Assembly (NCBI GenBank): GCA_949128115.1
Contig: OX421966.1
Span: forward strand, 65,779,416-65,843,415
Reading direction: 5' to 3'
Length of the DNA stretch: 64,000 nucleotides
DNA from: Anaspis maculata
Lineage: Eukaryota; Arthropoda; Insecta; Coleoptera; Scraptiidae
Shown: one piece after another, positions 10,911-21,287 of the stretch
Layout: every line of letters starts with the position of its first letter
How positions within the stretch are numbered: the stretch's first letter is position 1
Notes under the pieces: generated by a model
Told to the model about the DNA's origin: nothing
Seen by the model: the letters and a program-made list of their open reading frames with translations, nothing else
Databases searched by the model: none
Made by a program: the position numbers and the translations under genes

Positions 10911-13009
10911 ATCATGCGTATGCCCTATCACTCAAAATTGATAGAGAACATCCCTCCACCACAGTTGCTACACTTCATTGGGCAGGTAAGCAGCAACCCC
11001 TTGAGAAACACTTTGCTAGAACCATAATAAAAATAGGGCTTAGGTTGCAACCGAAGATAAATCTAGCAAAAAAAACAATATCCCCTAGTACCAATCAAAG
11101 CCAACACAATACATCCCCGGCGATTAAAAATCCAAGCTAGCGCGCCCCGACGTGCCTCCGCTTTTCGACTTGACATTGACGCAATTACAAATCCGCTATT
11201 ATCCGTCGGCTGTACGGCATATCCAGGGATATCCGAGTGATGCTCCTTTTTTTCCCCGAACACGAGGGAGGGCGAGCGGCGCTTTCCAGATACCCACTTA
11301 AGAAGAATTAAAAAGTAAGAGCGCGCGAGTCGTCGGCTCCGGGATCAATGCGTGCGTTCCATGGCAACCCTCAAAGTCAGTTAATGAAACAAGATTTTTC
11401 ACGACAAGCCCGTTAAAATTGAAACGCCGCGGGACCGGAAGCCAAACACAAGCCACCCCTGATGTGATCAGCCGGAGCGCGCGTAGTCGTCGCTCGGATT
11501 TATCGTGTTCCGAAATCGCGTTTAATTGACGAATTAACAATTTTTCCTTGAAGCCGACCCGCCGACCCGACCCGGGAAAAATCCCCGAACAAATCGAATT
11601 AAAGCCGGCCCATTCCACCCGGTTAATGGGCTCATCATTTCGCTACCAAGAGGGCGCTGTGCGGCAAAGACTGCAAGGGCTGACGTTTTGAAAAATTGCA
11701 CGCTTCGCTTGAGGTCTGCAGCAGTCCAAGTTACTTGTGATAGTTTGAAATGATCGCCGATAGGTATAACTTGAGCCACTGGTGGTACAGTATTACATGG
11801 ATCTCCTAGTCAAGCTGAATGGTCTGCTGATGGGTAAAGGCTGTCTGATTACTACATGATTCGAGTGGGCTTGGGCTGTCTCTCTGGTCACCATCGGCCG
11901 ATCGCGACCTGAATCGCAGCCCACTAGAATTATGTTGAAATCAGACAGCCTATACCATGTTAATCACTTCTGAATGTTTCCAGAAAGGGGGCAGTCGGCA
12001 ATTAGTAGGTGCTTTTGAAGGTTTTATTTGATTTTTCAGTCACTTGGTTTGTCAGCATAAATCCCACCAAAGTCAAACTGCGAGCGGTTCAACAGTTCAA
12101 CACACATTTTTTATGCTTGAATCTTGGTTTGAAAAGATGGAAACAGTGCCCATACAAATTTTTGGAGACACGAAACGTATGAGCACTTCCTCCAGCCAAA
12201 CGAAGCAAAAAGCAGGTTTTTACAAGTAATAAAACATTGGTCAGATGTACAATCGCTTAGATCTTAGGTACGAAGTCAATCATAAAGTGGAAACAGTCCA
12301 ACGGTCTCTCTCATGGTACTTGAGCAAAATTCAATTAAAAATTAAGGGAGTAACGAGATTATTTTAGCCAGTTACAGTACCCATGAAGTTATCTTGTGTG
12401 GGAGTGGGATTTTGCCTGATTTTATATTAAACTTTTAGCATTATGCTAAGCATCTATCAAATAAGCGCACCGTCTATAGTTTAAAAAAGTTTGTTCATGT
12501 TCCAATTATTGGAATGTGACTAGGAGAGCAACTATCTGTAGGCATCCATGGCCTGGTCGTGGGTCAAGAAGCAAAGGAAAATTTTTATGTCTTTTGCCGG
12601 GGAGCTCAAGGCTTCGCGCAAGAAATGCAGGGAGAAAGAATACGTCTGCTTGACGAAACAAGTGTTTTATTTGTTTATGCTCATGATACGTAATTTTATT
12701 AATTTTCCTTTATACATGCCTCGGTTGATTGTGTCTCTTTGAACATCGTATTGGGTTTTTGAATGTACCCAAAATATCATTTATTGCGTTAATTTGCGTT
12801 TTTGCCTGATAATTTGAACGCCTCTCCTGGTGGCTGGCGGACTATCGATAACTTTACAGACTCCGCGTCGTGCTCTGAGATTTCACCTTGTCTGAATTTG
12901 CATTTATTCATTTACATCTCATGTCATTGGTCTGATAATGATCATTCAATTGAATTTGTGGAAAATTTGTTTGCCATGCCCTCATTTGTATTTTCATTCA
13001 ATTCCAATC
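10911..13009. other. Spacer between the inverted repeats, with a host-like GC-richer part
   Basis: 11140-11810 is CG-rich with many ATTAA/TTAAT words and resembles the other host islands. 11840-12800 is AT-rich. The interval has one small hairpin (listed separately). No frame resembles a known protein; frames at 12548-12742 and 12802-13056 could include degraded LINE 3' sequence but show no domain. Confidence 0.4.
11839..11950. repeat. Small foldback / hairpin
   Basis: GGCTGTCTGATT at 11839 is mirrored by AATCAGACAGCC ending at 11950. The arms continue for about 33 bases with mismatches (GAGTGGGCT against AGCCCACT). Total length is 112 bp, the size of a very small MITE or a recent inverted duplication. 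Confidence 0.7.
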
Positions 13010-13735
13010 ATTCGCGGCCAAATATGTACCTTGTACCGAACAAACAAAATGAATAAATCTATCTATTTATCTATCTATCATTTACCGCAATATTTTTGCT
13101 CTGCCAGCTAACTACGCCTTAACAGCTACAATCTCCACAAGCTTTTGACGATTGCAGCTGTGATCGTCACAGCGCTAGCGTAGTGAAATTCCTCCAGCTA
13201 TTTCCGTCTACCCCTGTATGGGTAGGCAACCCAATTATACTCCCATTCAATTCAACTTATCAAAATTTGACGATTGTCCCCGTTTTTTTTGGCACCGCGT
13301 GGCCGATTCTCATCCAGGTCCAGGACGCAATCTTGTTTCGCTTCGCTTCTTCTTGTTCGATGATAGAGAGCTCTTGAGAAGGTTATTGAGATCGACTAAA
13401 CCAAGATTTTCAACGTAATAAAACACAGTTTAAAATTCAGTCGAAGTGGTTTAGTAATGTTACAATACCCGTCGGCCTTTTGTTATTTTTGTTGTTGATT
13501 TTGTTGGGAGAGTCCGAAGATCATAGAGCGACACCTCGCGAGCTTTGTCTGCGATCGATATTTTTGAAAATTATAGAGCGATGTTTCTGAAAATCTAGCT
13601 CAAAAGTTTCTACAGCAGTATTTTCGAACAATGTTTCGATCCGGGGACTGATGTCTTCAAGAATTGTGGAGTTTCTGAGATCGTAGAGCTACATCTTCGA
13701 GGTCGAAATGCAATATTTTGAAGATGCATTATTTA
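13010..13735. repeat. Right arm of the long inverted repeat, with LINE 3' end
   Basis: Mirrors 10169-10910. The inner edge (13010-13080) is the plus-strand copy of the LINE 3' end, closing with ATGAATAAATC and (TATC)n. The outer part carries the diverged 660-bp sequence. The two LINE tails point outward from the 2.1-kb spacer. Confidence 0.85.
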
Positions 13736-14141
13736 TTTGCGTACCAGATAAAAGACTTCGCACATTTATTAATATGTCTCGACAGGATGAACAAATATGC
13801 CGAATGCGCTCAATTAGTGTGACGTCAAAACGTGGCCCAGGTCAATATTTTGTATGAAAACAACGAACACGTATGTTGGCAACACTTATTGTCAAAGTGA
13901 CAGCTGATGGAATATTTGCGTATGTATTATGATTTATTTATGTTTATCAACGGTCAAGAGTTGAGTACAACGACCTTCTTGAGGGGTATTTCGTAATAAA
14001 AATGGCTTCCGAGCGTGGGAATGCTGGTTAAATACATTTTACATTTTGTTTGACAGCTGCAGTGGTGGGTGTGGGAAGGGGTAGAGAGGGTGAATCAGGA
14101 GTGACAGTAAGTGCTACCAACCTAGCAGAGATTGTTCTCAT

Positions 14142-17100
14142 TAGAGTTGCATTTTGACCGGTCAAATAAAATTTGGTCAATTGACGGTCAAATCGGTCAA
14201 ATATTAAAAAAATACTCTAAAAACAGGTGTTGTCATCATTCAACATTATTTATTGAAATTAGACAACAATTTAAATATTTCGTTAAGTGAAAACCTACTA
14301 TATTTTACTCGATCTTTCATTTTATTTCAAAACAAATAAATTGAAACTTCAATTTTAATTTTTGGTGATTATAGGTAGGTACTCGAACACCTGTAACTAA
14401 TTCAGTTCAGGTACTCATACAAATATGGTATGGTATGAACATGTTCCAAAAATAAAACTAATATTTGGTCTCATTTTTGAACTTTATTAAATTTGAATCA
14501 TAATAATATAGTTCAGTTAATTATAAACTATTAACTACAGAAAAACAAATCATGATAAGTCCAACATCATATCAGCAAGTAGAAACGCTAATGCCTGTTA
14601 ACCTAACTAACTCAAGTAGGTACCGACTCATATAATGCTTATAAGTACTTTTCTCTCCTAATCAGAATCAGACTCATCATTAGTTACATTTATAATTTCA
14701 ATTGGATTCTCTCCAGGTTCAGGATACTGCTCGGACTGTTCATCCTCCTTTTCCTCGTCGGCATCATCTTCGTCATAATCGTCAACTTCACTCATGTCCA
14801 TGTATTCACGTTCAACCTCATCATGACCGGTTCGTGTTCGTTGAGTCGACGTGCCTTGTTTTCTTTTATTTTGAGATTTTGCTGGTTGAAAACGAGTTTG
14901 CCTGCACGATCTGTCGTCAGACGATTCCACAATTTGGTATGAACCAGCCCCCAAGTAGACCAGTTTCTTTCCGCCGATGCCGAAGAAGGTGGTAAGCTAA
15001 GCAATTTTTGAGCTACTTTGGAAAGTGTTGATTGCGGGAACCAACTTTTCCACCAAATGCTTGGAGAGACATCGGAAGTTGTAATGTACATTCTTGACCG
15101 GGTTGTAACCGATTCCGCGGATTTTCATAGAACATGGGACTGGAAAGCGCCTGCTTTAGCTCGGAAGTTGATCACCTCTCCCAAAATTTCAGCATCGCTT
15201 TGTGGATGAGCAGCTATTTTCAGAATCAGGGTTACAGCGGCGTCGAATTCTTCTGGTGTTAATCCTTCGCCAAGATACCGTGGATCCAACAAATACGCAG
15301 CATCGTGTGTCGATGTGCAAGCCATTGCAACTCTCTTTTCCAATGACTCCAGGATTGTTTTCTTCTCTCTTCTTGTAAATGGGCAAGATGAAATCTGCTG
15401 TTCAAAATGACTTTTCAAATCAAGCATTCTCTTGCGAACATCTGAGAGGCAAGCTGTGTTCCCCTCCAAAAAAGTTATTAGATCCTTGATTGGTTTGAAG
15501 AATGTGATGAACTGTTCTGTATGATTCCAAAAGTCATGATCATCCAATACTGAAGTGTGAATCTCCTTTTTATCTTTAAGTAGGACTGAAACGGCAGGTA
15601 CTATAACGGCAGCTTTCAGTGCTTGCTTCTTGAGATAAAGACTTTCCATAGATATTACTGTGCTTGCCCAACGCGTAACAACTGGCAGTTTCAGTGTTGT
15701 CGAAGTTCTTTCTTCTACTTGCTTCATTTTAAATATAGCCGCTGGAACATGCTTATTTTTGAAAAAACGGATTATTTTCTTGCACACTGTAACATCATGT
15801 TCTTCTAGAGTTGTTAGCTTTCCCATGTCAATAATCAGCAGGTTAAGAATATGCGCCACACATCCATAGCATTGCAAAGTGGAGTAATCGGACTGCAAAA
15901 TCTCCCATGCTCCCTGCATATTACGTGCGTTGTCGGTCACTAGCCACCAACTTCTTCAATTACTTTTCGCAACTCTTGTGCAATATATGCGCTTGTATGC
16001 TTGTTTTCTCCGGCTGCGATGAATTTAAAGAAGTATTCATCTTCGGGGGTTAAACAATGAACTTTATTATGCCTTCCCCTCGCAAATTTGTCCAACCATC
16101 GGAGGTGATGCTTAGGTGTGTAGAATTTGCAATTACTTCCCTCACTTCTTTTTGTGTTTCAAGAAATTGTTGATCGAGTATTGGGCCTGCAAGTTTATTT
16201 CGGCCAGGAATTTTAAATGACGGACAAAGTCTCCCAAGGAAATCCCTCCACATCAAATTTTCGAATATGGAAAGAGGGCAATTGGATGAAAATACTGCTC
16301 TCCCCAAAACACGTTCCAATTCTTCCTGTTCTTGGGAAGACATGCCATCTGCGAATGAACTTATTTTGGGTTGCTTCATTTGTTTCTTTTTTTTCTAGTG
16401 CCGCCGGCGCCGGTGCGGTGGTACAATTTGCTTGTTTAAATCAGCCGCCTAGATAAAATCAAATTATTCCAGATTTGATAGGTCACGATAGAGTTGATAG
16501 GATCAGATTACTATCCATTCACTCCACACTCCTGAATTTTTGACAATATCAAACAAAAAACTCTGAATGTACCGTGATGGACACAAAAGTTTCCCACTAT
16601 GAGTGCGTTCCACTTCTTGAGTTCTTACGTAGAACATATGTTCCACTTTTGGAATTTATGTTCAACACGGTACACGAAATTTTCGTTTGAAGTTATGTCA
16701 AAAATTAAGGATGTACCAGGTACGTATATTTTTCTAACATAAATGCAGAGCCTGAAGAGGCTTTGTTTTTTTTAGGCCACGGGCCCGTTTGATATATAGA
16801 ATCGGATTCAGGAGAGAAAACCACACCATTTTTAATTTTAACAGCGGAGTATCTACAGGTGTCAAAAAAAAAAGTAAGTTTTCTTGAAACACCCCGTATA
16901 TTGCGAAATAGAAAAAAACGTGGCTCTCAAATTTGAATTCTTTGGGAAAACTGTTGCGAAAAGAATCGAGGAAATTTCCAGCGGGAGGAATCTCTCTGTC
17001 ACTCAATCTACTGACCTTACTCCAATAAAGTCATTATTTTTTTGTATTTTCGCGTAGAATTATCTAGGATTTAAATTGTGCACACGTGAGAAGATGAAGA

Positions 17101-17546
17101 TTCAGATAGATACTGTTGCTGACGAGGTTGCTCTTGTTGCGGTGCTTGTATTGTACTCGTCCTCGTCACTATCATCAGATTCGTGGTCACGGTTTCCGTC
17201 AGGTGTTTTTTTAAGAAGTGTTTTCAAACGAATCTTGTCTTTCGCGGGGCATTTGATGCAGGATCCAAGAATGTGTCTTATCATTCGGTCCTCATGTGTA
17301 ACGTAGACGAAATCGCAAAATTTGCATTTTGCCTTGACTTTTCCTGAGAGACTTTCACGTATTTCGTGGAAATACGTCCAAACTTTATTTTTGAGCTTCA
17401 TTTCGTCTTTGCTTGAGAGCAGCACGGAGATTGAGTGCAGGAAAGAGCTTTCCAAAAGTGAGTTCCGTTGCGCCATCTACACAAATCGTGCCAAACGAGG
17501 CTCAGGGGCTCGTATTTGACCGGTCAATTGACATCATGCAACCCTA
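14142..17546 (-). mobile_element. hAT transposon, 3.4 kb, with 8-bp target duplication
   Basis: The ends read TAGAGTTGCAT (14142) and the complement of TAGGGTTGCAT (ending 17546), each followed inward by a TTGACCGGTCAAAT-type motif. A perfect 8-bp duplication, GTTCTCAT, flanks the element at 14134-14141 and 17547-17554, the hallmark length for hAT. A minus-strand transposase with BED finger, RNase-H-like core and C-terminal dimerisation region fills the interior. Confidence 0.93.
14658..17476 (-). pseudogene. hAT transposase (BED finger, RNase-H-like core, C-terminal dimerisation), broken
   Basis: In coding order: 17476-17102 is an N-terminal BED-type zinc finger (KCKFCDFVYVTHEDRMIRHI) plus an acidic linker. 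16379-16050 is the segment before and into the catalytic core (ITSDGWTNLRGE, with the first catalytic Asp context). 15940-15125 is the core (TDNARNMQGAW; CVAHILNLL; VVTRWAST). 15091-14658 is the hAT C-terminal dimerisation region (SSASAERNWSTWG) and an acidic tail. The first gap may be an intron. Frame changes near 16050 and 15945 interrupt the core, and another lies near 15100, so this copy should be inactive. In life such a protein binds the element ends and cuts and pastes the transposon. Confidence 0.9.
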
Positions 17547-17630
17547 GTTCTCATACAAAACCCTGACCTAGCATAACTTTTGACGTCATCACTAATTGAG
17601 CGTATTGGCGGTACAATATGCCATCTGTCA

Positions 17631-19189
17631 ACAATGTCAACACGGAAGTGGCTACGAGAACACCGACTACAGTGGTGGCTGGGGCCACGTATATCTTACA
17701 GAAGATAATAGAGGGAAAAGTTTAAGGTTTGTAGGGCACATCTTCCATTCCCGTGAAGCCACTGTTCTTGTCGTTCCTGTATCGCGAAGCGATACTTTCG
17801 GAGATTTGCTGGCGAACAAGTTGTCCTGAATTAATTTCCATTGTTCTATCATGAAGCAGGTTCATATGTATAGGCGATTTACATTTGAAAAACGCCACCT
17901 GGTGTAGAGCTCGGTACTTGATCGTAGAGGAATTTTTTGAGAGCAGCACATACTCCGACGTCTAGTAGCCTAGGTAGGCACTAGTGGATACCTGCAATAC
18001 CCACATTATTGACATGGAAATTTGAAGTAGCAATAATGTGGAAAGGGGTTTGCATTTGTGTCTCTTATTTCATGTTATGGTCAACGTATTCAGCAGGCTT
18101 GTGGTAGATCTAGCTCCAGAGGTGCGCAGCTGAAAGACTACGCCCCCAGCAATGCACTACATTGCGGTGAAAAAAAAGACAACGTTTACGTCCCGAACAC
18201 AAAGGTAGCTACGGCGAGCTTATTAGAATGAAAAATGCGGATCTCCAGCTGAAGTCCAAGCAGAAAATCTTCAGAAAAAAGCGAGGAAACAAGGTAGGTG
18301 GTGGTTGACTCTGCACGGCCAGCCCGAGGTGATTTTTTCTTGGCTGACAGGCAAGCTTGTTGCAAGGCTGGTCGACGGCCTTGTATGTTTTGCGAATGCG
18401 GCCCTCCATGTGAATGTGACAGTCTGTAGCTCTTCCTTGAGCGTAAGCGTAAGGATGATTCAGAGAAAGGTCTGCGACGACGCTGGTCATCAACATGGGG
18501 CCCAATAAAGAGCCTACGGGGTCCCAAGGATTCACAGGAACAAAAGTTTGCTTGTAGTGGACTGCACAAGACAGCAAAGTAACAGTTTTAACGTGCCACC
18601 AATTGACGTAACAGCCGACGTTGCCTGCGGCATTCTCCACCAACCTCCACCTCTTCTGACAATTAATTCCCCAAAACTTCCTCTACGAAACGGCGCCATT
18701 TTCCCCAATAAGGTCAATCGTCTATAGTCAACGGAACCAACTAGGCATCAAGAGAGAAGAGTACCGCTCCACTGCTTTCTTGGACATAACGCAAGTAATC
18801 AGTTGAAAGTGTTCATTGACAGTGACATTGATGCTTCAGAAAGGAGAAAACTGGAAATCGATTGTATCATACATTTATAAAGCCACCATCACAAACGCAC
18901 GAGACGAACGAAGTCGAGGACAAAAAAAAAAAAAGATCAAGACCACTCACCCTCTGAAGTTATGCTCGCGCGGATCCAGGAGTTGGATAAACAGTATGTC
19001 TGAGGAGGGGCTTTAGTGAGTACCTAGGCTGGTGACGCAGAGATTCCCACACTACCCCGGTACCAACCACGCCGGGGTGTGTGTGAGACATTTCCCCTTC
19101 TTCCGAAGAAAATACTGAGTTCAGCTCAGGTTAGCTGAGATCAGACCTCCGATGATACCAACGTGCACCATGCCGAAGCGACAAGCGTC
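17631..19189. other. Unassigned stretch
   Basis: The longest frame (18209-18643, minus, 144 codons) has no recognisable domain and overlaps a second, equally open frame. No repeat, RNA gene or element end was identified. It may be host intergenic DNA or very old element sequence. Confidence 0.35.
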
Positions 19190-20330
19190 GGCTAGAAAAT
19201 GAATAATAATCAGACCATTTCTCTGGGGATGGGTGAAGCGCGGGCGGCGTCGTCTCCGTTTATCCCGCCACCATAATCTTCGTTCCGTCATCCCGACGGC
19301 CGTCGTCTGTGATGATGATGATGATGATGATGCCTCTCAGCCTCACTGGGAAGTTTCCGGGATGGCACCGCCCAAATGCGGCGCATTCAATAATAAATAT
19401 TCAACAGTGTTTGCTGTGTGTACACCGCGCGCTCCTAAAATTATCCATCAAGTTGTCTAAGTTGCCGTTAATCCCCCTACACACATCAGAGTCGGCCTGG
19501 CTGATGCCGTACACAGCCCGGCCTCTGCTCCTCTCTCTCGTCTCTCCATCATCGTCTTAATCTTGAGCGCCGCGCCATGAATATATAAACCTCTAAAATG
19601 CTCGTGCAAAGACCATCTCATCTCATCATCCATGAGAATGGCTGCCCGGGGGTCGGGAAGGGCAAGGGGGCAGGGGTCGAGAGTGGGTCTGAGGGAATGG
19701 GGGGGGTTTCTCAAACTCCATACCGTCTCTCTAATAAGCTTGTTTGCCAAAGTCGACTGCCTTTTATGCTCCACGCTAATTTTGGACCATTTGCTTATTA
19801 AAATGGAACGGAGAGAGCCCGCGTGTCTTTAGTTTTATTTCTTGCGCTTGTTTGCTCGCACTCGTGTCGATGCTTTATGGGCGCATTTTTGGTACGGGAG
19901 GCAAAGAATTACCTTAAGTGGTATGTGTGTTGTTCTTTCGGAAACTCCTCGCCAGTTTATTACGCCTGGAGATTGGATAAATAAAAGAGTCGTGTTTCGA
20001 AACTACACCCATAAAAATCCGCAGAAATCAGCAGCTAATGGGGTAGACTTTTACCTACGTGTATTGGATGTAGTGAACACAGACTTTTTGGGAACAGCGT
20101 ATAGGTATATTTATGGGCGTTCCTAGCTGATTTTCTCGCTCACACCGGTCATCTACAACTAAACCAGTGCCAGCAGGACACACGGTACCCACGATCTGCT
20201 GAAAGCTGAGAGGGACAATGAGACAACCCTCCACCTCAATGCCCACTAAACGGCATCACTTGGTAGCCTCCATTGTGTTCTACCGAACGATTCTTGCTGC
20301 AAGTTTGACCGAAAGCGATGCCCAAAATGG
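19190..20330. other. Host-like intergenic island
   Basis: GC-richer sequence with CG-rich words, similar in style to 11140-11810 and 58850-59650. It holds a (GAT)n tract at 19309-19333 and a TATATAAA word near 19582. No reading frame is recognisable. Confidence 0.35.
19309..19333. repeat. (GAT)n microsatellite
   Basis: About eight GAT units. Gives poly-Met or poly-Asp frames that are not genes. Confidence 0.95.
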
Positions 20331-20921
20331 TCATGATTGAGATGAGGACATCATGATGCATGACAAACTCACAAGAAATCGTGAAAAATTGGTGAATTTC
20401 ATCATGAAAAAGACGTCCCGGTGTATAAAACTTGAGTCCGCTTCTCGATTAGTTGATTTTCGAGATAAAATGTCAGTATTTTGATTTTTGATGTCATTTT
20501 TCCTGCAGAACAGAGAAACGCTTGACTTCCCACCTGGATCTTGACCTGGATACTCCGAGACGCAGCTCAATGTGAGGTCAATGAGGTGCCAGTTCAGATC
20601 AGAACTTCATTCACACTGCAGCGATTAATTCTACACTGTCCAGCCGCTGTGAATATCGAATGACCGAGACGCAAGGCTCTTGGGAAATGAAGATTGTAGA
20701 AGTTCCTTCCGCGATTGAGTTCGCCCAAGTGGCTGGGTCCTTTCAGAGGTTCCAGAGTTCTTTCAGAGTTTCACTCAGTTGACTGAGTACCTTTAGAGCT
20801 CTCCGAGCTCTTCCAGATTTCGTTAGAGTTCTCCAGAGTTCCACGAACCGTACAAATAAGGTCCCCAGCAGTTTATCAGACAGGTGTAATAGCCTTCACG
20901 TCTGTCAATCGCACATTATAG
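20331..20921. other. Unassigned stretch with degenerate TTCCAGAG repeats
   Basis: No gene recognised. Between about 20740 and 20855, words such as TTTCAGAG, TTCCAGAG, CCGAGCTC and CTCCAGAG recur every 12-20 bases, giving a degenerate minisatellite. The last bases (ATAG, 20918-20921) are the target site of the adjoining gypsy element. Confidence 0.45.
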
Positions 20922-21141
20922 TTGTTACGTATTTTACAGAAGTTTCGAAGAGCGAAATTAAACTCGAGAGTATAAAATCAATGTCTATGTTCTTTCGATA
21001 TTACAGCAAGAAGTTATCGTCACCTCTATTGTTTTATAAAACAAAAAATAATGGTATTTAAATAAAATAGTAACACAACTAACAGCTGTTTCCATAACTC
21101 CCGTTAATGTAGGTATACCTAATTTAGGTTTTGGATGAACC
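20922..21141 (-). repeat. 3' LTR of the decayed gypsy element (minus-strand sense)
   Basis: Matches 24578-24804 over its length with scattered substitutions and small indels. Shared words include ATAAAATCAATGTCTATGTT, AGCAAGAAGTTATCGTCACC and AACTAACAGCTGTTTC. Confidence 0.92.
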
Positions 21142-21287
21142 CCTGCCGGGGGGCGCAATATTCACGCCTTCCTGTAATTGGGTCATCCGTTCAAAAGCAA
21201 AATTACAAATATCCGAAACGTTTTAGTTCGATTAGATCGACGTAGCAACGGAACTTCTGGTTCGGACTTTTCCGTCTCTCGCATAGA

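Larger units (their letters stand above)
13790..17630. mobile_element. Palindromic MITE split by a hAT insertion
   Basis: 13790-13862 and 17547-17630 are inverted relatives sharing GCTCAATTAGTG, GACGTCAAAA, AGGTCA and TTTTGTATGA. The hAT target duplication GTTCTCAT lies in the right arm, in the word that reads TTTTGTATGAGAAC on the other strand. This places the hAT insertion after the palindrome. Left-side sequence 13863-14133 is the remaining interior. Confidence 0.6.

Noticed and set aside
10533..13418. Matching frames MKLLQLFPSTPVWVG and MKFLQLFPSTPVWVG
   Set aside because: Mirror copies in the inverted arms at 10169-10910 and 13010-13735; no conserved domain, and preserved only as far as the DNA is.
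18209..18643. 144-codon minus-strand frame
   Set aside because: No recognisable motif, overlaps another open frame, no splice or promoter support; possible by chance at this length.
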